5,043 nt of DNA. Origin: UKL13-2 sp040379385. Its GTDB lineage: Bacteria > Pseudomonadota > Gammaproteobacteria > Burkholderiales > Usitatibacteraceae. A model generated the notes under the pieces. It was not told the DNA's origin and did no database searches. It worked only from the letters and a program-made list of their open reading frames with translations. Of the stretch, positions 1-5,043 are shown piece after piece; position 1 is the first letter of the stretch, and each line of letters begins with the position of its first letter. The translations under genes were made by a program, and so were the position numbers. Where the stretch lies: the NCBI GenBank assembly GCA_040379385.1, contig JBEILF010000188.1, forward strand, positions 1 to 5,043. Reading direction: 5' to 3'.

Positions 1-2067
1 GGCGACGATCAACGTTTCAACCTTCGGCATATCGGCGAGTTTTAACGATGGATACTCGTGGAAATTGGTCTCGACAATCCGGCCGTCTTTCACCGTACAT
101 TCTTGATACAGCGCCGCGCCGAGGCCGTAGACAAACGAGCCTTCGACCTGCGCTTCGATTTGCTGTGGATTGACGGCATAGCCACAATCGGTCGCGGCAA
201 CGATGCGATGCATTTTTAGCACACCATCTTTGCTAACCGAGACTTCCGCACACGCCGCCACGTAACTGCCAAAGCCATGTGTCTGCGCCAATCCGCGGAA
301 TACCCCGGCTGGTGCGGGTTGTTCCCAGCCGACATGTTTCGCCACAGCGTCAAGTACGGCTTGATGTTTCGGGTACTTGGCCATCAGTTTGCGGCGCAAT
401 GCGAGTGGATCTTGGTTTGTCGCCGCCGCAATTTCATCGATGAAACACTCAAGGTAGATCACATTTTGATTCAGATTCACGCCCCGCCAAAATCCCGGTG
501 GCACATGCGGGTTACGCATGGCGTGATCGATCAGCAGGTTCGGAAAACCATAACCGATCATGGCCTCGCCTCCGCCTTCATTGAGACCCTGAAAGACCAC
601 CGGATCCATGCCGTTGCGAATTGCTTCCGGCCGAAGTGACGCTAAGATCGACTGGCCGGAAATGCGCATATGCAGACCGGTGATATCACCCTTGTCATCG
701 AGCCCTGCCACCATCTTGCAGTGTGTCAGCGGGTGATACCTGCCCTGCACCATATCTTCTTCGCGTGACCAGATGAGTTTGATCGGCGTGCCGGGCATTT
801 GTTTGGCAATGAGCACCACTTGCCGCACCCAGTCATGTACCGCGCCGCGCCGCCCAAAGCCACCACCAAGATGCAGTTTGTAGACCTCGCATTGGGAATT
901 TGGCAGACCGGCCGCGTCCGATGTTGCCGCAAGGGCACCTTCACCGTTTTGTGTCGGCGTCCAAACTTCACACTTTTCGGTTGTCCAGACTGCCGTCGCG
1001 TTCATGGTTTCCATACACGCGTGGTTTTGATGTGGATACGAATACACCGCTTCGATAGTTCTCGCGGAAGTGGCAATCGCAGCCAGCGCGTCACCCCTCT
1101 TGTTGCCGACGGCAGCGTCTTTTGCGCTGAGACCGGCCTTCACTACCTCTGCAAAGGCGGCACTGGAAGCCTTGGCGTTGGGGCCGTCGTCCCACTCAAT
1201 CTTGAGCGCATCTAAGCCCTTCTTCGCATGCCACCAGGTATCCGCGACCACCGCAACTGCATCATCACCGACACGCACAATTTTCTTGATACCCGCCACC
1301 TTCATCGTGGCGCTATCGTCGAAGCCCTTTAACTTGCCGCCAAATACCGGGCAGGCTTTGATGGCCGCGTTCAACATGCCCGGCAGTTTCAAATCCATAC
1401 CGTAGATTTGTTTGCCGGTGGTCTTTTCGACCGTATCGAGGCGCGCCATGCGTTTACCGGCGATCTTCCAGTCTTTTGGGTCTCGCAGCTTGACGTCGGT
1501 CGGCGGGGTGAGTTTGGCTGCGGACGGGGCCATCTTGCCGAAGGTGGTGGTGCGCGATGACGCCGCATGAGTGATGACACCCTTGGCCACACTACATTCC
1601 GCTGCCGGTACTTTCCATTCATCAGCCGCCGCCTGGATCAACATCATACGTGCAGCCGCGCCGCCCTTGCGAACGTAATCTTGTGAACCGCGAATACCCT
1701 GGCTGCCGCCGGTACCAAAACTGCCCCATGGACGTTTGCGTGCAACGCTTTGGCCGGGCGTCGGGTACTCGGTGGTGACCTTTGCCCAATCACATTCGAG
1801 TTCTTCCGCGACCATCTGCGCCAAGCCGGTCAAGGTCCCTTGGCCCATCTCCGAGCGGGCGATACGCACCACCACCCGATCATCCGGTTGAATCACCACC
1901 CACGCGTTAATTTCTGGCGCGGTTGAGGTGATGGCTTGCGCGTTGGCGTGTTTCAAAAACGGCACATGAAAACCCACCACCAAGCTGCCAGCGGTCGCGG
2001 CAGCACCCTTCACAAAATCGCGGCGACCGGTGTTTACGAGTCGGCCATCCTTCTGTACGGCGCTCAT
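1..2067 (-). CDS. Xanthine dehydrogenase family molybdopterin-binding subunit, IorB-like (3' end cut by window edge)
   Basis: This is the large, molybdenum-cofactor-binding subunit of a two-subunit hydroxylase resembling the isoquinoline 1-oxidoreductase beta subunit (IorB). The family hydroxylates a carbon, often on an N-heterocycle or aldehyde, with water as oxygen donor, and passes electrons to the [2Fe-2S] partner encoded just upstream. The frame is open for 689 codons to base 1. A Tat signal is visible (R15-R16-D-F-V-K, hydrophobic stretch to about residue 38, ANA-Q cleavage candidate near 43), so the mature complex should be periplasmic. Family landmarks are SEMGQGTLTGLAQM (72-85), GTGGSQGIRGS (118-128), HACMETMNATA (349-359), GGGFGRR (401-407), WSREEDM (433-439), VPPGFWRGV (522-530), and DCG..VNP..IEAQVEG (627-643). 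The usual C-terminal GVGE-type segment carrying the catalytic glutamate would lie beyond the window; I estimate 40-90 residues are missing. The ATG overlaps the stop of the small subunit (ATGA), implying translational coupling. The substrate is unknown. Confidence 0.93.
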   Translation of the reverse strand, partial: MSAVQKDGRLVNTGRRDFVKGAAATAGSLVVGFHVPFLKHANAQAITSTAPEINAWVVIQPDDRVVVRIARSEMGQGTLTGLAQMVAEELECDWAKVTTEYPTPGQSVARKRPWGSFGTGGSQGIRGSQDYVRKGGAAARMMLIQAAADEWKVPAAECSVAKGVITHAASSRTTTFGKMAPSAAKLTPPTDVKLRDPKDWKIAGKRMARLDTVEKTTGKQIYGMDLKLPGMLNAAIKACPVFGGKLKGFDDSATMKVAGIKKIVRVGDDAVAVVADTWWHAKKGLDALKIEWDDGPNAKASSAAFAEVVKAGLSAKDAAVGNKRGDALAAIATSARTIEAVYSYPHQNHACMETMNATAVWTTEKCEVWTPTQNGEGALAATSDAAGLPNSQCEVYKLHLGGGFGRRGAVHDWVRQVVLIAKQMPGTPIKLIWSREEDMVQGRYHPLTHCKMVAGLDDKGDITGLHMRISGQSILASLRPEAIRNGMDPVVFQGLNEGGGEAMIGYGFPNLLIDHAMRNPHVPPGFWRGVNLNQNVIYLECFIDEIAAATNQDPLALRRKLMAKYPKHQAVLDAVAKHVGWEQPAPAGVFRGLAQTHGFGSYVAACAEVSVSKDGVLKMHRIVAATDCGYAVNPQQIEAQVEGSFVYGLGAALYQECTVKDGRIVETNFHEYPSLKLADMPKVETLIVA

Positions 2068-2618
2068 GCTCCACCCCGCGACAGTTGACCTTTAGTGTGT
2101 TCGATGTTGAGCGCGTTGGCGACTTTTTTGGTTGCCTTTTCGGTTCCCTTGCCCGTCTTTGCGCTCGCCATTTCTTCAACCGCTAGCTTGATACCGGCGC
2201 GTACCCGGTTGTAGGTACCGCAGCGGCAAATGTTGGTCATTGCGTCATCGATGTCTTTATCCGTCGGGTTCGGCTTGGCTTTCACCAGCGCAGCGGCGGC
2301 CATGATCATGCCCGATTGGCAGAAACCGCACTGCGGTACATCGAGCGCCACCCAGGCCTTTTGAATCGGGTGCGTGCCGCCCCTCGATAGGCCCTCGACG
2401 GTGGTGACTTTTTGTGTGGCGTTGACGGCCGCAGCGGGCATCACGCATGAACGTACTGCTACGCCGTCGATATGTACCGTACACGAGCCGCACTGCGCGA
2501 TACCACAACCGTACTTGGTGCCGGTCAGGCCGAGTTGTTCACGTATGACCCAAAGCAGCGGGGTATCCGCGTCCGCTTGGTAATCGTGTACTCTGCCATT
2601 TACGTTTAGTTTCGCCAT
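2064..2618 (-). CDS. (2Fe-2S)-binding small subunit of a molybdenum hydroxylase, IorA-like
   Basis: This is the electron-transfer subunit of the same hydroxylase, taking electrons from the molybdenum site of the large subunit. The 184-residue protein has the two-domain family layout. The N-terminal plant-ferredoxin-like fold binds one [2Fe-2S] through C38, C43, C46 and C58 (CGIAQCGSC, then C). The C-terminal helical domain binds the second through C97, C100, C131 and C133 (CGFC and ICRCGTY). All eight ligands are intact. The ATG at 2618 is chosen because MAKLNVNG is the normal family start and GAGGAG lies 7 nt upstream; the frame stays open 29 codons further but without family similarity. It lacks its own signal peptide, so export probably depends on the Tat signal of the large subunit after assembly in the cytoplasm. 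The core ends near residue 152; a further lysine-rich tail of about 32 residues is longer than the usual 150-160 aa family size. The last 4 bp overlap the next gene. Confidence 0.95.
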   Translation of the reverse strand: MAKLNVNGRVHDYQADADTPLLWVIREQLGLTGTKYGCGIAQCGSCTVHIDGVAVRSCVMPAAAVNATQKVTTVEGLSRGGTHPIQKAWVALDVPQCGFCQSGMIMAAAALVKAKPNPTDKDIDDAMTNICRCGTYNRVRAGIKLAVEEMASAKTGKGTEKATKKVANALNIEHTKGQLSRGGA

Positions 2619-2625
2619 GCCGACG

Positions 2626-2631
2626 CTCCTC
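2626..2631 (-). promoter_or_regulatory. Ribosome binding site of the IorA-like gene
   Basis: GAGGAG on the minus strand, 7 nt before the ATG at 2618. It decides between this start and alternative upstream codons in the same open frame. Confidence 0.8.
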
Positions 2632-2646
2632 AATAGTGGAGCACCA

Positions 2647-2674
2647 ATTATGAACTTATCAGCGAAATTGGAAA
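2647..2674 (-). promoter_or_regulatory. Candidate sigma70-type promoter of the molybdenum hydroxylase operon
   Basis: On the minus strand a -35-like TTTCCA (2669-2674, 4/6 to consensus) is separated by 16 bp from a -10-like CATAAT (2647-2652, 5/6). Transcription would begin near 2640, giving a leader of about 22 nt that just contains the GAGGAG ribosome binding site. The position fits, but the -35 is weak and the call rests on inspection only. No clear operator overlaps it. Confidence 0.4.
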
Positions 2675-2723
2675 GAGTTGGTAGTTCGTGATCAGCCCGA
2701 ATCAAAAACCACTGTATGCGGTG

Positions 2724-3065
2724 TTAAGCGTAAGTCTGCTCTAGCCGACCGTCGTAATATGTAGAGATCATCGACATTTGTACCGCCATTTCTACACGGC
2801 GCTGTGCTTCGCGGCACAAGGATTCAATGTCGTCACCCCTAGCCTTTGCGACACATGCATGATAAGCATGCTCTAGGGCATCAGCAGCCTGTCGCCATTC
2901 CGGAATGTTAAGCGCTTCGGCGTCGAATTGGTCTCGCGCCGTTTCGAATGAATCTTGGAGTGCAGTCAAAAAGCGGCTGCTGGCTTCGATACAAGAAAGC
3001 CTTGAAGATTGGTGCGGTAGGCGGCGTGCGGCGGGCGGGGTCTTAAGGCGGCTTGGCTGGGGCAT
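2724..3065 (-). CDS. Hypothetical protein of 113 aa, function not recognised
   Basis: I do not recognise a family. The ATG at 3065 is preferred because GGAGA stands 5 nt upstream; a TTG at 3104 would add 13 residues but has no evident ribosome binding site. The first 24 residues are basic and proline-rich (five Pro and five Arg plus one Lys), probably disordered. The rest looks helical, with stretches at about 27-50, 56-75 and 78-100 rich in Ala, Glu, Gln and Arg, and an aromatic C-terminus (TYYDGRLEQTYA). Three cysteines (25, 71, 84) show no metal-binding spacing, and there is no signal peptide or membrane segment. It is on the same strand as the hydroxylase operon, but about 105 bp and a candidate promoter lie between them, so co-transcription is uncertain. 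Codon use is less biased than in its neighbours (AGG and CTA occur). It overlaps an open plus-strand frame; the minus frame is favoured by its ribosome binding site and protein-like composition. It could be a small soluble helical protein or, less likely, a spurious frame. Confidence 0.55.
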   Translation of the reverse strand: MPQPSRLKTPPAARRLPHQSSRLSCIEASSRFLTALQDSFETARDQFDAEALNIPEWRQAADALEHAYHACVAKARGDDIESLCREAQRRVEMAVQMSMISTYYDGRLEQTYA

Positions 3066-3070
3066 GTTGG

Positions 3071-3075
3071 TCTCC
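3071..3075 (-). promoter_or_regulatory. Ribosome binding site deciding the start of the 113-aa hypothetical gene
   Basis: GGAGA on the minus strand, 5 nt before the ATG at 3065. The upstream TTG alternative at 3104 has nothing comparable, so the shorter protein is preferred. Confidence 0.5.
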
Positions 3076-3140
3076 GGGGCGATCTTGGTAGGCAAACTCG
3101 TCAATAGATTGGTGATAACTGACTATCGTGCAGGAAGCGA

Positions 3141-3170
3141 ATTTTCATTCGCGGGAAAAGCAATGAAAAT
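3141..3170. repeat. Perfect 9-12-9 bp inverted repeat, candidate operator
   Basis: ATTTTCATT at 3141-3149 and its exact complement AATGAAAAT at 3162-3170 are separated by 12 bp. Half-site centres are 21 bp apart, two helical turns, which suits a symmetric dimer or a pair of dimers contacting one face of the DNA. It lies 76 bp upstream of the minus-strand hypothetical gene and 177 bp upstream of the plus-strand YghX-like gene, so it could control either. The AT-rich arms stand out from the GC-rich surroundings. No T-run follows, so it is not an intrinsic terminator. The regulator is unknown. Confidence 0.45.
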
Positions 3171-3209
3171 GCCGGGGATTTATACGCATTAAGCGACCCA
3201 GTCGATTTG

Positions 3210-3224
3210 ATCGCTGAGAGCGAT
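3210..3224. repeat. Short perfect inverted repeat (6-3-6 bp) upstream of the YghX-like gene
   Basis: ATCGCT, GAG, AGCGAT form a 15-bp dyad centred 130 bp before the ATG of the plus-strand hydrolase. It may be a small operator or a hairpin. A 6-bp dyad can arise by chance in a region this size, so the functional claim is weak. Confidence 0.25.
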
Positions 3225-3334
3225 GGGATATTGGGCCGTGTAGCCGGTGGTGCCTTGCTACCCGGGGGGCATTATCGGAAACTGCGAGGAACAGACGCCA
3301 CCGATTGTTTGCTCGCCAACCCAACCAAACCGCC

Positions 3335-3341
3335 GAAGGAG
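3335..3341 (+). promoter_or_regulatory. Ribosome binding site of the YghX-like hydrolase
   Basis: GAAGGAG ends 5 nt before the ATG at 3347. It selects this ATG over an in-frame TTG at 3305 that would add 14 residues without family similarity. Confidence 0.8.
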
Positions 3342-3346
3342 CCACT

Positions 3347-4270
3347 ATGCCCGGTGATCAACTACCGCTAAACACGCCGACACGCAAAACCGCCGCCGAC
3401 TTTCACCCCGAGGTGCTGAAGCTGTTCGACCAATATGTACACGGCGCAATCGATCGCCGCCGCTTTCTGGCCGACGCGACCAAGTACACGGTCGCCGGTG
3501 TCTCAGCCACCATGCTGTTGGAAATGTTGAGCCCCAACTTTGTGTCTGCTCAACAGATCAAGAGTGATGATCCGCGTATCGTCGCCAAGTACGTCGAGTA
3601 CGCGTCCCCCGAGGGTAACGGCAAGATGAAAGGTTATCTGGTGATGCCGGCCAAGATGACCGGACCATTGCCAGCGGTGTTGGTGGTGCACGAAAACCGT
3701 GGCCTGAACCCGCACATTGAAGATATCGCCCGCAAAGTTGCGCTGGATAACTTCATCGCCTTTGCCCCAGACGCCCTCACGCCACTCGGCGGCTATCCCG
3801 GTGATGAGGACAAAGCCCGCACGCAGTTTGCAAAACTCGATCAAACCAAGGCGCGCGCCGATTTTGTTGCCGCCTATGGGTTTATGCAGACTATGAAAGA
3901 CGTGGGCGGCAAGATTGGTGTGGTTGGGTTTTGTTATGGCGGCAGCATGGCCAACTATCTGGCCACGCAGCTCCCCGACCTTGCGGCTGCCGTACCCTTC
4001 TACGGCAGCGCGGCAAAGACCGAGGATGTGCCAAAGATTAAATCACCGCTGCTGATTCACTACGCCAGCAACGACGAACGTATCAACGCCGGTTGGCCCG
4101 CGTACGAAACCGCGCTGAAAGCAGCCGGGGTGAAATACGAGGCGTTTATCTACCCGAACACGCAACATGGCTTTAACAACGACACAACGCCACGTTACGA
4201 CGCTGCAGCGGCCAAGCTGGCGTGGGACCGCACCATTGCATTCTTTAACAAGAACCTGCGTGGGAAATAG
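3347..4270 (+). CDS. yghX: Dienelactone hydrolase family protein, YghX-like
   Basis: This 307-aa alpha/beta hydrolase belongs to the dienelactone hydrolase (DLH) family and, from memory, resembles E. coli YghX along its whole length. Shared landmarks are HGxIxRRxFL near 32-41, HENRGLNPHIEDIAR (115-129), GGYPGDEDK (148-156), GFCYGG (194-199), PFYG (217-220), GWPAYE (249-254) and YPNTQHGFNND (269-279). The triad expected for DLH is present: C196 as nucleophile, D243 and H274, with E116 matching the glutamate that gates the cysteine. Founding members open enol-lactones in chlorocatechol breakdown, but the YghX branch has no established substrate, so that role should not be assumed. An R37-R38-R39-F-L motif followed by a moderately hydrophobic stretch to about 61 and a VSA-QQ site near 68 suggests Tat export, although 36 residues precede the arginines. 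The start is fixed by GAAGGAG 5 nt upstream. It reads away from the minus-strand genes and appears monocistronic. Confidence 0.93.
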   Translation: MPGDQLPLNTPTRKTAADFHPEVLKLFDQYVHGAIDRRRFLADATKYTVAGVSATMLLEMLSPNFVSAQQIKSDDPRIVAKYVEYASPEGNGKMKGYLVMPAKMTGPLPAVLVVHENRGLNPHIEDIARKVALDNFIAFAPDALTPLGGYPGDEDKARTQFAKLDQTKARADFVAAYGFMQTMKDVGGKIGVVGFCYGGSMANYLATQLPDLAAAVPFYGSAAKTEDVPKIKSPLLIHYASNDERINAGWPAYETALKAAGVKYEAFIYPNTQHGFNNDTTPRYDAAAAKLAWDRTIAFFNKNLRGK

Positions 4271-4307
4271 ATGAATAGCGAAAGTCTAGCAAGGACGGGT
4301 ATTTTCA

Positions 4308-4329
4308 GGCATTTCTGTTTGGAAATGCC
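4308..4329. repeat. Perfect 8-bp stem-loop downstream of the YghX-like gene
   Basis: GGCATTTC (4308-4315), loop TGTTTG, GAAATGCC (4322-4329). It begins 37 bp after the hydrolase stop codon. No T-run follows directly, so it is not a classical terminator; it may protect the 3' end of the mRNA or assist the weaker terminator candidate downstream. Confidence 0.45.
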
Positions 4330-4360
4330 CGCCGGTATCAGAGTTTTGCTTATGTAAGTT

Positions 4361-4388
4361 GCCCAATGAAATGGGCGCAGCGTTTTTT
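4361..4388 (+). terminator. Weak candidate intrinsic terminator after the YghX-like gene
   Basis: The stem GCCCA (4361-4365) pairs with TGGGC (4372-4376) around the loop ATGAAA, and six T follow at 4383-4388. The stem is only 5 bp and 6 bp separate it from the T-run, so it is weaker than the terminator at 4862-4889. It could act together with the 8-bp hairpin just upstream. Confidence 0.35.
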
Positions 4389-4463
4389 GCAAGCCAAGAC
4401 GCATCGCGAAGTGTCGCTGTCAAATTACTGCAACATCGTCGTCACATACTGTGTAAGCAGATG

Positions 4464-4499
4464 CAGCCGTACTCGGCTGACTCCCCTCCCTTCGGCTGA
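4464..4499 (+). promoter_or_regulatory. Leader of the BON gene with alternative stem-loops
   Basis: CAGCCG (4464-4469) pairs perfectly with CGGCTG (4474-4479) around TACT. An 8-bp direct repeat TCGGCTGA occurs at 4473-4480 and again at 4492-4499, so the same 5' arm could pair with either copy. Between them lies a pyrimidine tract (CTCCCCTCCC, 4481-4490). The second copy ends 5 nt before the AGGA ribosome binding site (4505-4508). The arrangement could affect translation start, but no regulator or known RNA family is recognised. Confidence 0.3.
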
Positions 4500-4517
4500 T
4501 TAACAGGACACGACGAA

Positions 4518-4844
4518 ATGCAGAAAACCTCAATTGCCGCTGCGGTCATCGCAGCAACCATGTTGTCTGCTTGTGCAGACATTAAAGTGACTCCCAACCC
4601 GATGGTTCCGGATACCCGAATCGCCGCGCCGGTTGTTGTAAACCCCGACGTTGAACTGGCGGAAGCCGTCCGCGCGCAGCTCGCTAGCATGGGCGTTCGC
4701 GGTCTCACCGTGACTGTTGCAAAAGGAGAAGTTACGCTGAAGGGCGATGTCGCAACCGGGCAGGAGTTGGCTCGGGTGGCCAAAGCGATACAAGGAATTA
4801 AAGGCGTGACCGCTGTTTTTCCAGACGTCAACGTAAAGCGCTAA
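4518..4844 (+). CDS. Small BON-domain lipoprotein
   Basis: The 108-aa product has a lipoprotein signal peptide: positively charged start (MQK), hydrophobic helix, and lipobox L16-S-A-C19. After lipid attachment to C19, the +2 residue is Ala rather than the Asp inner-membrane retention signal, so outer-membrane sorting is predicted. Residues 22-43 form a Pro/Val-rich linker. Residues 44-108 are one BON domain: a helix (VELAEAVRAQLASMG), two strands around the conserved glycine (GEVTLKGDV, G76), a second helix (GQELARVAKAIQGIKG) and a last strand (VTAVFPDVNV). BON domains bind phospholipid or envelope partners; two-domain relatives are OsmY and DolP, and this single-domain protein matches neither in length. 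It probably contributes to envelope maintenance or stress tolerance (inference). AGGA lies 9 nt upstream of the ATG. The gene appears monocistronic, with a hairpin-bearing leader and a strong terminator 17 bp after its stop. Confidence 0.88.
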   Translation: MQKTSIAAAVIAATMLSACADIKVTPNPMVPDTRIAAPVVVNPDVELAEAVRAQLASMGVRGLTVTVAKGEVTLKGDVATGQELARVAKAIQGIKGVTAVFPDVNVKR

Positions 4845-4861
4845 GCAGTACCAACACCAAT

Positions 4862-4889
4862 AAAAAGCCCGGTGATGCCGGGCTTTTTT
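4862..4889. terminator. Strong intrinsic terminator between convergent genes, probably bidirectional
   Basis: An 11-bp perfect stem (AAAAAGCCCGG at 4862-4872, CCGGGCTTTTT at 4878-4888) surrounds the loop TGATG, with six T at 4884-4889. The five A on the left give a T-run on the other strand, so it should end the plus-strand BON transcript and also the minus-strand lipA transcript, whose stop is 25 bp away. Confidence 0.92.
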
Positions 4890-4914
4890 ATGTGCATTAA
4901 ATATGCGAGAACCG

Positions 4915-5043
4915 CTAAAACCCCGCCTCATGCGCCATCTGATCGGCGTGATATGAACTGCGCACCATCGGGCCACACGCCGCATGCACAAAGCCCATCT
5001 TGTAGGCTTCCGTTTCAAACATCTTGAAGTCATCCGGCGTGAC
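4915..5043 (-). CDS. lipA: Lipoyl synthase, C-terminal end only (5' part beyond window)
   Basis: Only the last 42 codons and a TAG stop are present. The translation begins VTPDDFKMFETEAYKMGFV, continues HAACGPMVRSSYHADQ and ends MAHEAGF, a clear match to the end of LipA. LipA is a cytoplasmic radical-SAM enzyme that inserts two sulfur atoms into octanoyl groups on carrier proteins such as the E2 subunits of pyruvate and 2-oxoglutarate dehydrogenases and glycine cleavage protein H. The RSSY motif (28-31 of the fragment) is diagnostic: a serine in it ligates the auxiliary [4Fe-4S] cluster that is the sulfur source. The cysteine motifs for both clusters lie outside the window. The wording VTPDDFKMFE..AY.MGF is, from memory, typical of Betaproteobacteria. 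lipB is often its upstream neighbour, which cannot be checked here. The gene converges on the BON gene and shares its terminator. Confidence 0.95.
   Translation of the reverse strand, partial: VTPDDFKMFETEAYKMGFVHAACGPMVRSSYHADQMAHEAGF

Noticed and set aside
799..1215. Plus-strand open frame of 138 aa within the large-subunit gene
   Set aside because: It is antisense to a well-supported molybdopterin-binding subunit and shows no family features; likewise the other plus-strand frames at 277-639 and 1070-1405.
2701..2726. Possible terminator after the hypothetical gene (imperfect AACACC/GGTTTTT hairpin, minus strand)
   Set aside because: Only three contiguous pairs, one mismatch and two more pairs with a 9-nt loop; too weak to call despite the T5.
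2905..3192. Open plus-strand frame of 95 aa with a hydrophobic stretch (GWGMLVSGAILVGKLVNRLVIT)
   Set aside because: It lies opposite the hypothetical minus gene, has only a GGA directly abutting the ATG, and the hydrophobic part falls over the other gene's start and upstream region. It looks like a shadow.
3207..3232. Possible promoter for the YghX-like gene (TTGATC, 16 bp, TATTGG)
   Set aside because: The -10 matches only 3/6 and it overlaps the 6-3-6 dyad; other candidates nearby were no better, so no promoter is called.
3240..3261. GTAGC/GCTAC 5-bp inverted repeat with 12-bp loop
   Set aside because: Too short for its spacing; expected by chance.
4441..4460. Possible -10 (CATACT) for the BON gene
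   Set aside because: No acceptable -35 at 16-18 bp spacing; the nearest TTG-like hexamers are 14 or 22 bp away.
4530..5033. Minus-strand open frame of 167 aa spanning the BON gene, terminator and lipA end
   Set aside because: It crosses a strong intrinsic terminator and is out of frame with the clear LipA C-terminus; its sequence is low-quality Arg/Trp/Cys-rich translation.
1..5043. CRISPR array, insertion sequence, prophage, tRNA or rRNA
   Set aside because: No periodic repeats, transposase or integrase motifs, terminal inverted repeats, or recognisable RNA gene sequences were seen.

Overview
The window looks like ordinary chromosomal DNA from a proteobacterium. It is moderately GC-rich and has Shine-Dalgarno starts, Tat and lipoprotein export signals, and a lipoyl synthase C-terminus that (from memory of the family) reads most like Betaproteobacteria. 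The taxonomic call is inference; nothing here fixes a genus.

Positions 1-2618 (minus strand) hold a two-gene operon for a molybdenum hydroxylase of the isoquinoline 1-oxidoreductase (IorAB) type. A small [2Fe-2S] subunit is followed, with an ATGA start/stop overlap, by the large molybdopterin-binding subunit. The large subunit runs off the left edge of the window, carries a twin-arginine signal peptide, and lacks only its last part, where the catalytic glutamate is expected. A plausible sigma70-like promoter and a good ribosome binding site precede the operon. The substrate cannot be read from the sequence.

Positions 2724-3346 hold a small minus-strand gene of unknown function (113 aa from the preferred start). 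It is followed by a 281-bp divergent intergenic region with two inverted repeats, one of them a 9-12-9 bp dyad whose half-sites are 21 bp apart. On the plus strand, 3347-4270 encodes a dienelactone-hydrolase-family protein closely resembling Escherichia coli YghX, with a possible Tat signal or anchor. A 247-bp spacer after it holds a perfect hairpin, a weak terminator candidate and a leader with competing stem-loops.

Positions 4518-4844 encode a small single-BON-domain lipoprotein. A strong intrinsic terminator (4862-4889), symmetric enough to work both ways, separates it from the convergent lipA (lipoyl synthase), of which only the last 42 codons are present.

The genes do not form one pathway. 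The recurring theme is the cell envelope: the molybdoenzyme and BON lipoprotein are predicted to be exported, and the YghX-like hydrolase possibly so. I found no phage, transposon, CRISPR, tRNA or rRNA, and no clear sign of a new multi-gene system.
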